Origin: Phyto melanocephala
Taxonomy: Eukaryota > Arthropoda > Insecta > Diptera > Rhinophoridae
DNA length: 64,000 nucleotides
Reading direction: 5' to 3'
Assembly: GCA_941918925.1 (NCBI GenBank)
Contig: OW799237.1
Location: 57,459,997-57,523,996 of the forward strand
Part shown: piece by piece, positions 21,964 through 31,279 of the stretch
Layout: each line of letters starts with the position of its first letter
Position numbering within the stretch: the first letter of the stretch is position 1
Notes under the pieces: model-generated
What the model saw: the letters and a program-made list of their open reading frames with translations, nothing else
The model's database searches: none
Told to the model about the DNA's origin: nothing
Program-made: the position numbers and the translations under genes

Positions 21964-22376
21964 TTTACATGATGAATTTTATGACGTCCAATTTTGGACG
22001 TCATTTTTTGTTTGGTAGCAAGCGGTGTAGAGAAGAAAGGGGGGTAGAAAAATAGACATGGTTTCTGTTTTCATGGTTTTTTTTGACACTTCGCTTTACA
22101 CTTTTTTCTGTTCTTTCTGTTACGTTTTATTTTTATATTCTCATCAACTGTTTTGTGCTTTTTGACTGATAAAAAAAAATATTAAACAGTAATTAGTTTT
22201 TTCTACATTCAAAAAAAAGGAAATTAAAAATACTAAAAATATAAATTTAATAGTCAACAATACAAATTAGAAATTAGACGTCAAAAAAAAAAACATCGTA
22301 TAAATTTGAGTAGTTTTTGGAAACAACTTCAAAAGGGAATTAAGAAAATTGGACGTCATAAAATTCATCATGTAAA
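21964..22376. mobile_element. MITE with long inverted termini
   Basis: Near-perfect inverted repeats of about 32 bp start TTTACATGATGAATTTTATG and continue into GACGTCCAATTTT at both ends of a 413-bp non-coding segment. The left arm runs straight into a second GGACGTC, giving a local hairpin GACGTCC-AATTTT-GGACGTC at 21982-22001. No clear target duplication. Confidence 0.7.
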
Positions 22377-23608
22377 TTGAGTGTAAGTATTTACAAATAT
22401 TTTTAAGTAGCATAAGAAAAGAATAAGAAAAATATATTTTACAAAACATGAGGCAAAATTAATCAGAATAATAAGTAAGCCCAATTGACCAATCTTTGGT
22501 AAATTTAATGTAGAAAAAGGTGAAGCAAACTTTGTTATATATACTTATTAAATTTGATAACCCCAAAAAAAAAAAAAAAGAAAAGGTATTTAAAATTTAA
22601 CGTATATTGTTACCCAAATTTCTTGTTATTTAATGAAATATCATTTCTAGAAAAACTTTAAATACATTTCGTCATGACTCGCTGAATGGCCATTACAACG
22701 ATCATGATGAACCATGAACACAAAAATAACATCTAATACCAACGAATTTTATATACCTCTGCAAAAACAAATGTAAGTTTTTTTTTATAATTTTTTATAA
22801 TTTGCTTTGCCAAATATATTTAAGAAAACAAATAATAATTTAGAAAGGATATACGTAATTTAAATACATATATTAAAGAAATAAATTTTTTAATAAAAAA
22901 AAAAAAAAAAACAAAAAAACAAAAAATTATATCACAGCATCATCATAAGTAAATTTATATGTTTTGTTTTAAGTAATTATTAATTAGTCAGTTTGTATAA
23001 AATCATGAATTTCTAAAACCTAAATAAAGGGAATGCATTTGAATTTGTTTTGAAATGAACTAGAACTTGTTGCGATATTTAAAAGGGGCAATTTATTATT
23101 AATTATAGGGTGCGTAAATTGCCATAGGTGTATTACAATTTGTAATGTTAGGGACGGGAACAATTCACCCTCTGAGAGAAAATCATCACTCTCATGCATT
23201 GCTTTGTAAGAAAACTTAATTGCTCTTTTTAGGCTTCGATTATAAGGCATGTATTTGCTATGATTGCGCGTATCCATTGGGGTACGAGACAATGCCCTAG
23301 ACCGTCTGAGCTGGTCGTTCTATCTTTTCGTTACATGCCGAAAGAACTTAACTGTGGATAGGTTCATATGAACTAAGCGCGCAACATACTTTAATTTAAT
23401 ATAATTTTTTAGTTAGAGTTTTATTTTTATTGTTTCATAATCTAAAAATTTTTGTAATAGAAAATATGTTGATAATTTTTATTTCCCATACCTAAAAACA
23501 CAACTCTGAAATAATGAAAAATCTTGGTGTTTAGAAAAATTTAAAAAAATGAAAAGAGCCACACGACGGTCAAGTTTCTATTCGTATATTTTGAAATTTT
23601 TTAACATA
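22377..23608. other. no recognised gene
   Basis: AT-rich with long A runs at about 22563-22580 and 22896-22920. The 90-codon minus-strand frame at 23020-23292 is in slightly more GC-rich sequence but I do not recognise it. Confidence 0.4.
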
Positions 23609-24039
23609 TGTGACGACGCGGAAAATAGAAAGGGACCTAAGGGTAAAAACAGGTTTTGTTCAGTAGAGTCATTTTAAAGATTTAAATACGTTTGAAAGCG
23701 ACACATCTCATGACGTCAGGAACGTGTTGGTCAACCTCGAAAACGAGCGTAGGTCGTCCCTACCTCTTGTTTTGTGTAATTAGTTTTTACTTTTTTCTAC
23801 CTAGCGCGCTGTTTCCATGAGTTTGATATAAATTTTGCTCGCGTTTTTTCTAATCCATCTATTTTCTGAAATTATCAATTGTGAATTATAATAAATACTT
23901 ATTTATAATTCTTTTAAATCGTGAATAACACTCTGTTAGTACGAAAATTTTTTCACATAACCTTATTATGTTATTCGCGAAAATAATTTAAAACTGATGA
24001 CATTCTTACTGTTTGTTTTAGAATACAGTAAAAAGAAGC

Positions 24040-24508
24040 AGCATTGAAGGTGTATTCTGATATTTGCAATCTGCCAGCACTCATCGAGAGTATTATAACG
24101 ACTTGAGAACATTAGTCAAGCCTGATCCAAATGCCATGTATCCAGGTATTCCAGAGTAGGATTATCTAGTAATATCTATGAATTATGCTCAAAATGCAAA
24201 TAGGAACTGCGTACTTTAAATCAGGTCGCAAAACAGCAATTTTCGGAATTACAAACGAACGTCAAAATGTTCAACACATCTTCTGTATTGACGAAAGCGA
24301 TTCCATTGGAAAAGGTCCGAATTCAGTAATATCAATGCTTGATTACTACCTACGAGAAGTGCATTCAACTAAAAAATTAGTGATATTCGCTGATAACTGT
24401 GTTTCACAAAATAAAAACAATGCGATGATACGATATTTACAACATCTTGTCGATACTTCCAGATGTGAGTCAGTTGAATTGAACTTGGTACGTATACTTC
24501 TCCACTAA
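24040..24508 (+). pseudogene. transposon protein resembling DUF7869 family, central part
   Basis: Open from 24185 as a 107-codon block: QIGTAYFKSGRKTAIFGITN, then VQHIFCIDESDSIGKGPNSV, SMLDYYLREVHSTKKLVIFA and DNCVSQNKNNAMIRYLQ. Upstream in another frame are YYNDLRTLVKPDPNAMYPGI-type residues interrupted by a stop. FADNCxxQNKN and the acidic D/E blocks are typical of insect repeat-encoded proteins in the DUF7869 group (from memory), plausibly an RNase H-fold nuclease. The frame is lost at 24508 and resumes in a different phase at about 24600. Confidence 0.5.
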
Positions 24509-24600
24509 ATGTAAAACTTTAGTTGGAATATCGAAGTATCATCACTTTGTATTTATTGCTCAGTTGCAATGTAAACTGTTTGCGAATTCAGCCAGCATAA

Positions 24601-24948
24601 ATGGTAACATATGTACATCTGAGTAACAATACCAGTTTCGATGACAAACCAATTATAATTCCGTCACCAGGGTTATCGATGAAGCGTCAATGGTACTTGT
24701 ATAAAGAGATCCGGGGTTTATGTTTTGACGATTCAAAAAAAGATTCGGTTGATCCTCTTCCTTTGGTCTCTGGAAATGGAAACGAAGAGGAGGATTCGGA
24801 GGAAGTGGACAATCCTCAAGAAGTAGAGGCAGCAGACGTTAAGAAGAAATCGAAAAAAATAAAGGACCGGTACCTTCAAGTTCTAAGGAACCAATTCGCA
24901 AGAACAGTCAATTTAAATGATTTTTCTATTCTTTTAAATTGTTCATAA
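24601..24948 (+). pseudogene. same transposon protein, C-terminal part
   Basis: 115 codons in a different phase from the upstream block: KPIIIPSPGLSMKRQWYLYK, an acidic stretch EEEDSEEVDNPQEVEA, basic KKKSKKIKDR and a natural stop. It probably forms the charged C-terminus. Frameshifts between the two blocks show the gene is inactive. Confidence 0.5.
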
Positions 24949-25223
24949 GGAAAAAAAATAAATTTTTTGTAGTTTCATAAAATCAAGTTGTTTTGTTAAT
25001 TTAGTAGGGGAAAAAATGAAAATAAATAAATTTTACCGTTATGTCCCTTTCTATTTACGCTTAGAATCGTCGACTTCACTTTTATAAAACGCGCATATCT
25101 CTGGGAGGGAACACTTTTGGGGCATGGGATCGGTTTCATTCGATGATCAGATGTGGTCCACATAAAAAAAAAAGTGCAAATTATTTTTTTACCCTTAGGC
25201 CCCTTTCTCTATGCGCTGTCACA

Positions 25224-25780
25224 TATTGTATTCACACTATTTCACTTTTTCATTTTATTTCAGTTTATGACGAGTCTTTACACTTAGTTTAACAGTGAAG
25301 CTTGCTGTAGTTTCCTTATATTTATATATCCTTTTTTTGTTGTTATGTGACACCGAATCAACAATGCAGATTTTAAAAATAATTATTTTAAAAACATTCT
25401 TAAAGGAGACTTCAAAGTACGAAATGTTCATAATTTCAATGTTTCAATAAAAACTATTTTTAGCAGACTTACATAATCGTGATTATTTTCAAATAACTTT
25501 AAATTTAAATCAATTAAAACAGCAAATTATCGAAATTGAATCTTTACTTTAGCTTTCAAATAAAAATTATGTGATTACAAATTATAAAGATTTCCAATAA
25601 TTACTTAACTGATAAAAATCTAAATCCTTTTGATGCGGAAAATATTTATCTCGATGGTCTCGAAGTCATCAGATTCATGTGCAAAAGTCATCAAAAATAA
25701 AAATACTCGAAACGAGATAATGTATTTACAAAGTTATGACGGTCATCCAAATAATATCATACATAAGTCATTTAAAAAAA
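25224..25780. other. no gene seen
   Basis: AT-rich spacer between the transposon and a small family-2 copy; no coding or repeat signature. Confidence 0.45.
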
Positions 25781-26115
25781 CAAATAAGAGCACTATATTC
25801 TGAGACTTTAACTCTTCCAAAACCTTTATTCGTCGAGAATGAAATTTAAAAGCTCATAAAACTGACAGAATTAGAGGTATATATTGAACGCATACTTTAA
25901 CGCCCACTTTCATTGGAAGACCAAATTTAAGAAAACATTTTACTAGCATATCAAAGTTATACAAAGAAATTGATACATATTTTAATATAAAGAGATTATT
26001 CCATGGCGATTACGGTAAGTAACAGAATAATACATTTTGTGCTACAAAAGTACACAAAACTGGTGGTGGGGGTTTAAAATTGGTCACAGATGAATATAGT
26101 GCTCTTAGTTGTTTT
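25781..26115 (-). mobile_element. family-2 DINE-like element, short internally deleted copy
   Basis: Starts with 'aagagcactatattc' and ends 'tggtggtgggggtttaaaat' plus 'gaatatagtgctcttag', so it has a palindrome-type terminus at both ends in inverted orientation. The interior retains 'tttcattggaagaccaaatt', 'ttttactagcatatcaaagt' and 'gtacacaaaactggtgg'. It looks like two opposite terminal parts joined. Confidence 0.5.
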
Positions 26116-26324
26116 ATTTTCACAAGATGTCTTTAAGTTATTTAACAACTTCCAAATATTGTAAATCTGGCTACCTAAGAAATACATACACTAATGAGTA
26201 CTGTATTTTAAGGATTCCTTTATTTTTTTTTATTTTAGATTATATGTTCACATCAGGGACAATTGTGTTTATTTGATGATTTAAGAATTAAATATTTAAA
26301 TATAACCCCTGCAATGTTAACTTT

Positions 26325-26826
26325 GTGCTTTAATACCATGTGAGATAAGGCCATGGTGGCTTTATTGCTCAATTGAATGGGAGATAAAGCCATTATGTCC
26401 TTATTGCCCAATCATTGAGAGGTAAGGTTATATTTAAAATTTTGCGAAATGAGAGATAAAGCCATATTTTTTCAGAATATTGTTATAATTATTTTTATAA
26501 TTAATTAATTTTTATTCTTGTGACGCACGCAGGAAAACTTTATTCAGCGAAGCCACCTGCCGCGTCCAACTGGACGAGAAACCCGTAAGCTCGGCCGCAG
26601 GCCTCCACGCGAAAAATCTTTAGTATGCGAGGCTAGATTTCAATACTTAACTTTACTGTTTCCGGGAAAATACATTTTTTTATTTTTGTGACGCACGCAG
26701 GAAAACTTTATTCAGCGAAGCCACCTGCCGCGTCCAACTGGAGGAGAAAACCCGTAAGCACGGCCGCAGGCCGCAACGCAGAAAAACTTTAGTATGAGAA
26801 GCCAGATTCCAATACTTTACTTTTTT
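26325..26826 (+). repeat. left foldback arm
   Basis: About 40 bp of terminal repeat, AT-rich subterminal sequence, then two tandem units beginning 'tgacgcacgcaggaaaactt' and containing 'ggccgcaggcc' and 'agccagattccaatac' (about 26521-26690 and 26691-26825). Confidence 0.75.
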
Positions 26827-26895
26827 GTTTTTTTTTGTTTTTTAATATACAACACTCAGGGGATGTCCCCTATTCATGCATGTATTGTGTTGGTA

Positions 26896-28203
26896 TCAGG
26901 AAAATAGGTTATGGGTAGGAGGAGAAAGGGAGTAGTGTTTGTGGACATTTGATTTAAACTTTTCCAGATTGTAAGTGGCTGGAAAAACTTCAGCTGGGAG
27001 TCTGTTCCATATACGAACAGTACGACTAAAGAACGAATTTTCCCTGTAGTGTGTAATTCGATCTACTGGCCAATCGACCACATATGGGTGTGCTCTTCTG
27101 GAAAAACGAGTATTACGTGCAAAATTGCGGTTCTCAGGAACAAGTTCCCTTATCTCATCGGAGCATATTCCATTGTAATATCGATAGAACAGTGAAACAC
27201 AACCCACATTGCGACGGTATTCGAGAGAGTCAATAGAGTTGGTTACCCCACTGTCGTTAATAAGCACCTTCGCCCTCTGCTGTACGCGATCGAGCAACTC
27301 TAAATTATACTTTGAAGCACCGGCCCATACGTGAGAGTTGTATTCCATTTTCGGTCGGATGTAGGTGGTGTAAATAACAAGAAGATCGGATGGTGTGAAG
27401 TATTTTCTACACCGTCTTAAAAAACCGAGACACTTGAATGCTTCCTTAGACACGAGAAAACTATGTTCAGTCTTGCGGACGTCGCACTGAATTTTCATGC
27501 CCAGAACATCAAGAGCTTCCGATCCCTTGATACTTATACCATCTAATAGAACAGATGAGGCAACAATATCCGGCGTGCGTTTATGGGTTAGTAGACAACA
27601 CTGAGTTTTCCGAGGATTAAAATCCACTCTATTCGCACGACCCCATTCGAAAATGTTCATCAGATCCTGATTCAGCGTCCTATTCATGTTCTGCCTCATA
27701 GCATGGATCTCAGAAAGGCTCGGTCTATGGCTGAATGAATACGAATGGCACAAGTTGCTGTCATCTGCAAAAGAATATATAGGGTTCAAAGTTTGACGTA
27801 GAAGGTCATTGAGAAATATAAGAAATAGAGTCGGAGATAAAACGGAGCCTTGCGGTACCCCTGAATTGATTTGGAACTCGTTGGATGTGATTCCATCTAT
27901 AACAACTCGTATAGAGCGATCACTTAGAAAATTCGATATAAATCGAGAAAATTTATCACCGACACAAAAAGCAACAAGTTTCGATAGTAGTGCACCATGC
28001 CAGACTCTATCAAACGCCTTGGAAATATCCAGAGCCACCACCATACTTTCGCCGAAGTGGTGGATAGAATCACACCACTTCTCTGTTAAAAAGGCCAGTA
28101 GGTCTCCCGTAGAACGTCCTCTTCGAAAGCCATACTGGCGGTCGCATAGCCGGTGGTTAGACTCCAAATATTTGACAAGATGGTAATTTACCATAATCTC
28201 CAT
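26896..28203 (-). CDS. LINE ORF2, reverse transcriptase and C-terminal part
   Basis: 435 codons, the longest open frame of this LINE. It copies RNA into DNA at a nicked target. Visible motifs: YGFRRGRSTGDLL near residue 24, the catalytic block VVALDISKAFDRVWHGALLS near residue 56 (motif A Asp), INSGVPQGSVLSPTLFLIFL near residue 115, and SFADDSNL near residue 143 (motif C with the Asp pair). Thumb and C-terminal signatures follow (YTTYIRPKMEYNSHVWAGAS, LLDRVQQRAKVLI, and near the end RIWNRLPAEVFPATYNLEKF). The Met start is internal: the true protein begins about 550 residues earlier in the endonuclease, but frameshifts intervene, so this is part of a broken gene. It belongs to the broad Jockey/CR1-like set; I cannot name the clade firmly. 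Confidence 0.8.
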   Translation of the reverse strand: MEIMVNYHLVKYLESNHRLCDRQYGFRRGRSTGDLLAFLTEKWCDSIHHFGESMVVALDISKAFDRVWHGALLSKLVAFCVGDKFSRFISNFLSDRSIRVVIDGITSNEFQINSGVPQGSVLSPTLFLIFLNDLLRQTLNPIYSFADDSNLCHSYSFSHRPSLSEIHAMRQNMNRTLNQDLMNIFEWGRANRVDFNPRKTQCCLLTHKRTPDIVASSVLLDGISIKGSEALDVLGMKIQCDVRKTEHSFLVSKEAFKCLGFLRRCRKYFTPSDLLVIYTTYIRPKMEYNSHVWAGASKYNLELLDRVQQRAKVLINDSGVTNSIDSLEYRRNVGCVSLFYRYYNGICSDEIRELVPENRNFARNTRFSRRAHPYVVDWPVDRITHYRENSFFSRTVRIWNRLPAEVFPATYNLEKFKSNVHKHYSLSPPTHNLFS

Positions 28204-28296
28204 GACCTTGGAGAGCGCCGAACAAATTACTATTGGGCGGTAATTTTCAAGGTTGTTAGCCTCACCCTTTTTGGTAAACGGCGTTGAAAAGGTTGG

Positions 28297-28965
28297 CTAA
28301 TGTAATGGACGTGCACGCGTCGAAGAGCACTGCTTCAGTACCAGTGCTGGTATTCCATCCGGCCCAGGAGACTTGTTTACGTTGAGGTCCGCTAAGACCC
28401 TTTTGACTGCACGGGCCCGAAAACATATCCCTGGCATAGTCACAGATACTCTCCCGGGATCGGGCAGTGGTTGATTGCTATCCGGCAAGTAAGAATTACT
28501 TGCAAATAATTCAGCCAAAAGGTTAGCCTTATCAACAGGGTCAGTAAATATTTGGTCATCTTTTAAAAGAGAGGGAATTGACGAAATAGTATTGTTCCTC
28601 ACTCTTTTAACAAATGACCAAAAGCTCTTACTAGCCCTAGAAGCAGCAAGAACTTTTGCACGTAGACGCTGCTCGTGCAGAGCTTTTTCACGTCTATGTA
28701 CTTTGGCACATGAAGATCTCCCTTTTCTGCGTAACAAATCAGTATCAGCGTTTTTATTATCGCGCCAAATACTGAACGCTTCCTCTCTGGATCTGACTGC
28801 CATTTTGCAAGTCCCATTAAACCATAATTTGGAATTTGGTTTAGTCGAAATTATTTTCTTGGGAATAAAAGTTTTCATTCCTAGTAAAATAATATTTTTA
28901 AGCATTTTCGCCATGGCATTGACATTACTGTCTAAGAAACACAGTTTAAAATTAAATTGCCGCAA
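28297..28965 (-). pseudogene. LINE ORF2, linker and start of reverse transcriptase
   Basis: 222 codons on the minus strand. The first half is the usual basic linker between endonuclease and RT (KPNSKLWFNGTCKMAVRSRE, then ASRASKSFWSFVKRVRNNTI). It ends with the first RT block LADLNVNKSPGPDGIPALVL. The frame is lost around 28300, before the region that should join the RT frame starting at 28203. Antisense open frames overlapping this stretch on the plus strand are shadows. Confidence 0.75.
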
Positions 28966-29118
28966 GAAGTTGTTGAGCTCAGCCCAACGAGCCTTTTTGT
29001 AGATAAAAATTGAACGCTTCGTAGCTGCCCGTGAAACGTTGCGAAGTTTGGTGAACGAAAAGGAGGCGGAAATGGTGCAATGATCCGAATTACCGAGAGG
29101 TGCAAGAACTTTAACTTC

Positions 29119-29750
29119 CTACTTATCAGGGTGCGAAGTAAGAAAAAGATCGAGTGTATTATCCTGGTGCCCTTCAACACACGAAATGTGTGTTGGTTGA
29201 TTCACTAATTGCACTAGATGATTGTGTGCGGCGAATAACTCGACATAACGGCCCTCTGGAGTTGTATTACACGAATGGCGAAGCCAAGAAGAATTGTGAA
29301 CATTAAAATCACCAGCAAAAACGATTTCACTGTTCGGAAAATTTTCAAGAATTCGTGATATAGAATCGGAAAGAGTGTCGAAGCCAGATATTGTTTTATC
29401 TCTTCCCGCGTTTGGGCTTCTATAGAGAAACCCAAAGTGCAAACAGTGCGACCTGATTTTGAACTTAACCCAAAGACAGTTTAATTCTGCATCATGCATG
29501 TCAAAAGGTTGCGGACACTGGTACACAACTTCATTGCGAATGTACATTGCAATGCCCCGATGCAAAGAAAAAAGCGATAGAAGCTGATACCCAGGGATAT
29601 GAAAATCTTGTGGGTCAGTGTCCTCAGAAACCTGAGTTTCACATAAGGCGAAAATATCCGGCCGATGGAGACAAATGTGAGCGTAAACAGAAAAAAGTTC
29701 GCTCTTAGTCCACGTATGTTCGAAAAATGAATCTTAAAATGTCCTGCCAT
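29119..29750 (-). pseudogene. LINE ORF2, apurinic-type endonuclease domain
   Basis: The frame starts near 29750 with MAGHFKIHFSNIRGLR, the N-terminal endonuclease block, then changes phase. It resumes as a 148-codon frame from 29565: HRGIAMYIRNEVVYQCPQPF, then CLWVKFKIRSHCLHFGFLYR-SP, IVFAGDFNVHNSSWL and DNTLDLFLTSHPDK. The GDFNxH and N-x-L-D-L-x-L-T motifs carry metal-binding and catalytic residues of LINE endonucleases, which nick the target DNA. At least one frameshift separates the two parts and another separates this block from the linker. Confidence 0.75.
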
Positions 29751-29923
29751 TATACAAAAGAAGAAAGCCCAAATCAAACGTATATTGTCGAATAACTCGA
29801 AACAGTAATTAATCACTGTTTGTATAATTGTTCTATGATCAGTGTTATACCTTCATCATCACTTATCACATTTATTCCAATAATTAACTTATTACAAATA
29901 TCCCACTTATCACATTTTTTTAC

Positions 29924-30975
29924 AGAATGTTATTATTATTGGAATCTGGCTTCGCATACTAAAGTTTTTCTGCGTTGCGGCCTGCGGCCGTGATTACGGG
30001 TTTTCTCCTCCAGTTGGACGCGGCAGGTGGCTTCGCTGAATAAAGTTTTCCTGCGTGCATCACAAGAATAAAAAAATTTCTTTTCCCGGAAACACTAAAG
30101 TAAAGTATTGGAATCTGGCTTCGCATACTAAAGTTTTTCTGCGTTGCGGCCGTGATTACGGGTTTTCTCCTCCAGTTGGACGTGTCAGGTGGCTTCGCTG
30201 AATAAAGTTTTCCTGCGTGCATCACAAGAATAAAAAAATGTCTTTTCCCGGGAACAATAAAGTAAAGTATTGGAATCTGGCTTCGCATAATAAAGTTAGA
30301 AGCCAGATTCCAATAATAATAACATTCTGTAAAAAAATGTCTTCTCGGAGACACTAAGGTTAAGTATTGTAATCTGGCCTCGTATACTAAAGTTTTTCCG
30401 CGTGGCGGCCTGCGGCCGTGCTTACGGGTTTTCTCCTCCAGTTGGACGCGGCAGGTGGCTTCGCTGAATAAAGTTTTCCTGCGTGCATCACAAGAATAAA
30501 AAAATTTATTTTCCCGGAAACACTTAAGTAAAGTATTGGAATCTGGCTTCGCATAATAAAGTTAGAAGCCAGATTCCAATAATAACATTCTGTAAAAAAA
30601 TGTCTTCTCGGAGACACTAAAGTTAAGTATTGTAATCTGGCCTCGTATACTAAAGTTTTTCCGCGTGGCGGCCTGCGGCCGTGCTTACGGGTTTTCTCCT
30701 CCAGTTGGACGCGGCAGGTGGCTTCGCTGAATAAAGTTTTCCTGCGTGCGTCACAAGAATAAAAATTAATTAATTATAAAAATAAGAAAAGTATTAATCA
30801 ATGTAAAATGCAAAAGTTCTTCAAAACTGAAATGAGAGATAAAGCCATTTTGTAATATTGCCATGATGGCTTTACCTCTCTTTCAAATTAAAAAAAAAAT
30901 AAAAAAAAGGTTTTATCTCTCTATTGAATGAGGGATAAAGCCATCATGGCCTTCTCTCACATGGTATTAAAGCAC
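29924..30975 (-). repeat. right foldback arm
   Basis: About four tandem units of about 160 bp plus partial ones, inverted relative to the left arm, followed by 'gcgtcacaagaataaaaatt', 'gagagataaagccat' and the outer terminus. Two short perfect hairpins ('attggaatctggcttcgcat' facing 'gaagccagattccaat') sit at 30270-30317 and 30537-30583. The 76- and 131-codon open frames across the arm are by-products of the repeat. Confidence 0.75.
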
Positions 30976-30981
30976 CCCCCC

Positions 30982-31077
30982 TAATATTATTTAATACACA
31001 TACATATTTACATATAAAATATAACAGTAACAAAATAAGTGAAATTAGGATTAGGAATGTTTATTAAACATATAACT
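30982..31077 (-). repeat. gypsy 3' LTR, first 96 bp only
   Basis: Identical to 36560-36655 except one base near the middle. Preceded on the minus strand by the purine tract GGTGGGGG (31078-31085), the likely polypurine primer. The remaining roughly 290 bp expected from the 5' LTR is not found to the left of the foldback element. Confidence 0.8.
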
Positions 31078-31279
31078 CCCCCACCATTTGAATACACATT
31101 ACTCCCGAAATGTGTGTTAAGTTACACAGTATTATTTACAATTTTTATTTAATTCTTGAATAATTTCGACCAGTTAGTTTTCTTTAAAATTTTACATCTG
31201 GTATTTCATTCTGGTATTTAAAAACTATTTTAACCAATTGCCTATCTCTTTTCAATTTTTCTCATCTAAAAAGTTTGTA

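Larger units (their letters stand above)
23609..25223 (+). mobile_element. DNA transposon with DUF7869-like coding remnant
   Basis: Imperfect inverted termini: the left starts TGTGAC and contains AGAAAGGGACCTAAGGGTAA; the right is the complement of TGTGACAGCGCATAGAG and ACCCTTAGGCCCC. TA borders both ends, possibly a duplication. Two broken plus-strand coding blocks lie inside. A second copy of the right terminus with its inner neighbour ('tttggtgcatgggatcggct', 'ttcattcgatg') occurs at 48182-48303. Confidence 0.65.
26827..29920 (-). mobile_element. LINE (non-LTR retrotransposon), 5'-truncated upstream of ORF2
   Basis: Minus-strand element with an A-rich 3' tail (T-rich on the plus strand at about 26826-26852), a reverse transcriptase frame, linker and endonuclease. 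No ORF1 is found; only about 170 bp separates the endonuclease start from foldback sequence at 29924. It sits inside the foldback element: the foldback repeat unit is interrupted at about 26826 and foldback sequence resumes at 29924. Confidence 0.8.
26325..30975. mobile_element. foldback-like element with inverted tandem-repeat arms, split by a LINE
   Basis: Outer ends are inverted repeats starting GTGCTTTAATACCATGTGAG and followed by GGCCATG-TGGCTTTAT. Inside each end comes 'gagagataaagccat', then 'tttttattcttgtgacgcac', then tandem GC-rich units of about 160 bp, two on the left and about four plus fragments on the right, all inverted relative to the left. This matches the architecture of foldback/Galileo-type elements in flies. 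The centre is occupied by the LINE at 26827-29920. No transposase of its own is seen and no clear target duplication flanks the ends. Confidence 0.7.

Noticed and set aside
23020..23292. 90-codon minus-strand frame
   Set aside because: Unrecognised and without supporting signals; left as unannotated sequence rather than called a gene.
26521..26825. Direct GC-rich repeats resembling a CRISPR array or satellite
   Set aside because: Only two to four units, no unique spacers, and inverted counterparts at 29.9-30.8 kb show they are foldback arms.
27809..29002. Plus-strand open frames of 125 and 136 codons
   Set aside because: Antisense shadows of the minus-strand LINE ORF2, whose motifs are unmistakable.
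29959..30617. 131- and 76-codon minus-strand frames with repeated peptides
   Set aside because: They arise from the GC-rich tandem units of the foldback arm; the repeated peptide follows the DNA repeat and shows no domain or start context.
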